A model generated the notes under the pieces. It searched no databases. It was given only the letters and a program-made list of their open reading frames with translations, and was not told the DNA's origin. A DNA stretch of 64,000 bases from the NCBI RefSeq assembly GCF_046480435.1, contig NZ_PKGC01000002.1. One strand, given 5' to 3'. Shown here piece after piece: positions 63,501 through 64,000 of the stretch; the stretch's first letter is position 1; each line of letters starts with the position of its first letter. A program made the translations under genes and the position numbers. The stretch comes from Limnospira platensis (GTDB taxonomy: Bacteria; Cyanobacteriota; Cyanobacteriia; Cyanobacteriales; Microcoleaceae).

Positions 63501-63722
63501 ACCTATCTTCCCCCTGGTGATTTAGATTTATGGGAGTCTGCTGTCGTTGTCTGTCCAGAGAAATCTCATGAAATTAAGGCTTTACCAGACCGTTTGGAAC
63601 TGTTAAATAAAGACAAAAAATCTCTTGACCACAAAAAAGATGCTGTACAAGTTCTTTGGGATAGATATGGTGTGGGGTGCTTTATTTATGATATTGTTAG
63701 CTTATTTAAAAGTACAGAATAG
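60531..63722 (+). CDS. TPR + glycosyltransferase-like domains + exostosin fusion
   Basis: 1063 residues from ATG 60531 (an upstream GTG at 60465 is open). Three tetratricopeptide repeats span about 4-105 (NPDFYLAYQNLGEALEKLGR and two others), then a Pro-rich linker to about 150. A first GT-A-like part (about 155-370) has VLANTDIYFDQSVL. A second (about 420-660) has GVLLQEVDTIPLKNMWVDL, with a DxD-like acidic pair. The last 200 residues are exostosin (GT47)-like: KLLFCFVGSKSPSYYLTDSR, then FSLCPSGSGPNSIRLWESIG and YGSIPVVLSD. Probably a multi-step glycosyltransferase, for surface glycan or protein glycosylation; exact chemistry unknown. Confidence 0.8.
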   Translation: MSASDFSRGNEFLRNGQLEEAIAAYQKAIGQNPDFYLAYQNLGEALEKLGRFDEAVQAYQKAVELKPEAAWSYLSLSRVLRQVGRFEEAKKAGDRAMEIEPKLAASSPVVNQPQVTINPVQPPVSLQPATKVPPTVKSPAKTVPADQQQQIQPYKIILFTPYYKAKQPERQQELIYCLQKNIECVEIAKIVLLIDDGHQPELTSPKIEILNLASRPTYLNWVELTQEKYPEQISVLANTDIYFDQSVLRLREIFSANPKAFVTISRYEQEGSAQTLHKNPHWSQDVWAIFGKNKLLTPALKNTLKIPLGVPRCDNKIAYLFSIYGAKVYNPCLDIKTFHVQETDSRNYDKKKDTSVLGTVAYVHPSPSILKYSKLDFELWAVDFSQIKQVQLNKSLETWAKETKRSGSQAASSSPKTHQTYHPQVDCLLFPVIKKELEDLISYFDNILLPTQEPKSLTFVISIDQTWNDKDIKIVQEAINNSPAQACIKEVKFIACELQDFESIYIRDIPTDIYTMVLPAYGLKTGPNLQFFRSMQKLLDSDTKYTGVLLQEVDTIPLKNMWVDLINKDIYNLKNALVIGSKYSGVSPLKPEQVNHLNGNAVYGLANPLFRRFLELWERLVIQVAKKAPWKAYDTATEWVIQYLKDDSCWVLDKKKRQNSPYFKSQELQEYLNIYRQQTYQLNRVINKAGPTELMPETVFDPAAITEDLKSASVLHLRPALPFRDICRYISNEQKFLESNVIGYDGSWQYPAITEKHAYKMAQKYLHGYERSIVYFGFPWATLIDQFLHKPEMTKHLLLVLERYKPYLQQFSKVVTVCQHIKMLDYQYLFEEVGITDIFWSHAIKGQPHLTKFPEIKIHPFPLFPAQACDLSPQKLRGVFRKLLFCFVGSKSPSYYLTDSRNQIIKHLSNDKRGVIRSRDVWHYRDIVYEYQIKKTVTYEKNLIDKSHTFEFKELLKQSVFSLCPSGSGPNSIRLWESIGYGSIPVVLSDTYLPPGDLDLWESAVVVCPEKSHEIKALPDRLELLNKDKKSLDHKKDAVQVLWDRYGVGCFIYDIVSLFKSTE

Positions 63723-63793
63723 TGATTGTTTAGCCGAATTTTGATTGATCGTCGTGATAGGTAAAGTTATTATTGGGTTTGGATGCCAAAACT

Positions 63794-64000
63794 ATGAATA
63801 TTATAAAATCAAATTTTAAACCTTTTTACGTGTGGCCAGGAGGAGCATTTCGTTTGCCATTTCGGATCTACTATGAGGGTCCGAAGTGCAGAATTTTTAT
63901 TATTGAAAATATCCAACACAATTGGAATTGGATTACTGAATGCCACGGACGTTTTCGCAAAACGGACTTTTTTTTCGTGTTGATCGGTTGTTATTATGAT
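63794..64000 (+). CDS. Partial gene at right edge, unknown product
   Basis: ATG 63794 opens a frame that stays open to base 64000 (69 codons, MNIIKSNFKPFYVWPGGAFR onward). It starts 71 bp after the exostosin fusion gene, on the same strand. Rich in Phe, Ile and Asn. No recognised domain in the visible part. It could be another glycosyltransferase-related gene. Confidence 0.5.
   Translation, partial: MNIIKSNFKPFYVWPGGAFRLPFRIYYEGPKCRIFIIENIQHNWNWITECHGRFRKTDFFFVLIGCYYD

Overview
The window comes from the chromosome of a cyanobacterium, most likely a filamentous non-heterocystous one of the Arthrospira/Limnospira (Oscillatoriales) kind. The evidence is the very frequent palindrome GCGATCGC (HIP1, a cyanobacterial hallmark), the phycobilisome core linker ApcE, the iron-stress chlorophyll protein IsiA, a groES-groEL1 pair under a CIRCE operator, a cyAbrB regulator, a LabA homologue, three PEP-CTERM proteins, and a FraC/FraD-like pair of septal proteins known from filamentous species. 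There is no phage, insertion sequence, rRNA or CRISPR array. The genus is inference.

Layout. 1-4.8 kb (minus strand): an unusual DEDDh exonuclease-ATPase fusion cut by the left edge, a small Cys-rich membrane protein, an alpha/beta hydrolase that lacks its nucleophile, a 55-residue zinc ribbon protein, and isiA. 5-7.4 kb: groEL1, groES, CIRCE. 7.5-12.2 kb (plus): a thioredoxin-like ferredoxin, a NarL-type response regulator, labA, leuA, one hypothetical. 12.2-13 kb: a 59-bp tandem repeat array and a rightward promoter-like site. 13-31 kb: a GT2 glycosyltransferase, tilS, glgX, a winged-helix protein paired with an MscS channel, selO, cyAbrB, a CocE-like hydrolase, an OFA-type transporter, a 1048-residue transporter/HEAT/cyclic-nucleotide-domain fusion, sfsA, and a GH57-like protein. 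31-34 kb: three PEP-CTERM genes, two of them paralogues that share an almost identical upstream block.

34-39.5 kb (minus): a tight five-gene run, STAS protein, peptidyl-arginine-deiminase-like protein, CPBP protease, PerM/AI-2E transporter and LD-carboxypeptidase. The deiminase homologue has lost its catalytic Cys and His. 39.7-45.8 kb: DedA, apcE, a methyltransferase, an M28 peptidase. 45.9-49.1 kb: fraC-like, fraD-like, cobB and a DUF1361 protein, probably one operon. 49.1-54.4 kb: an LRR protein, a tandem ArsA ATPase, a small secreted protein behind a short overlapping upstream reading frame, csaB, trmB. 54.4-64 kb: three glycosyltransferases, tRNA-Tyr and tRNA-Thr, a CNNM/CBS protein, an SDR, a large TPR/glycosyltransferase/exostosin fusion, and a partial gene at the right edge.

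The most notable points are the exonuclease-ATPase fusion at the left edge, the deiminase pseudoenzyme in its envelope-flavoured operon, and the PEP-CTERM paralogues whose upstream blocks are far better conserved than their proteins and sit at exactly the same distance from the start codons.
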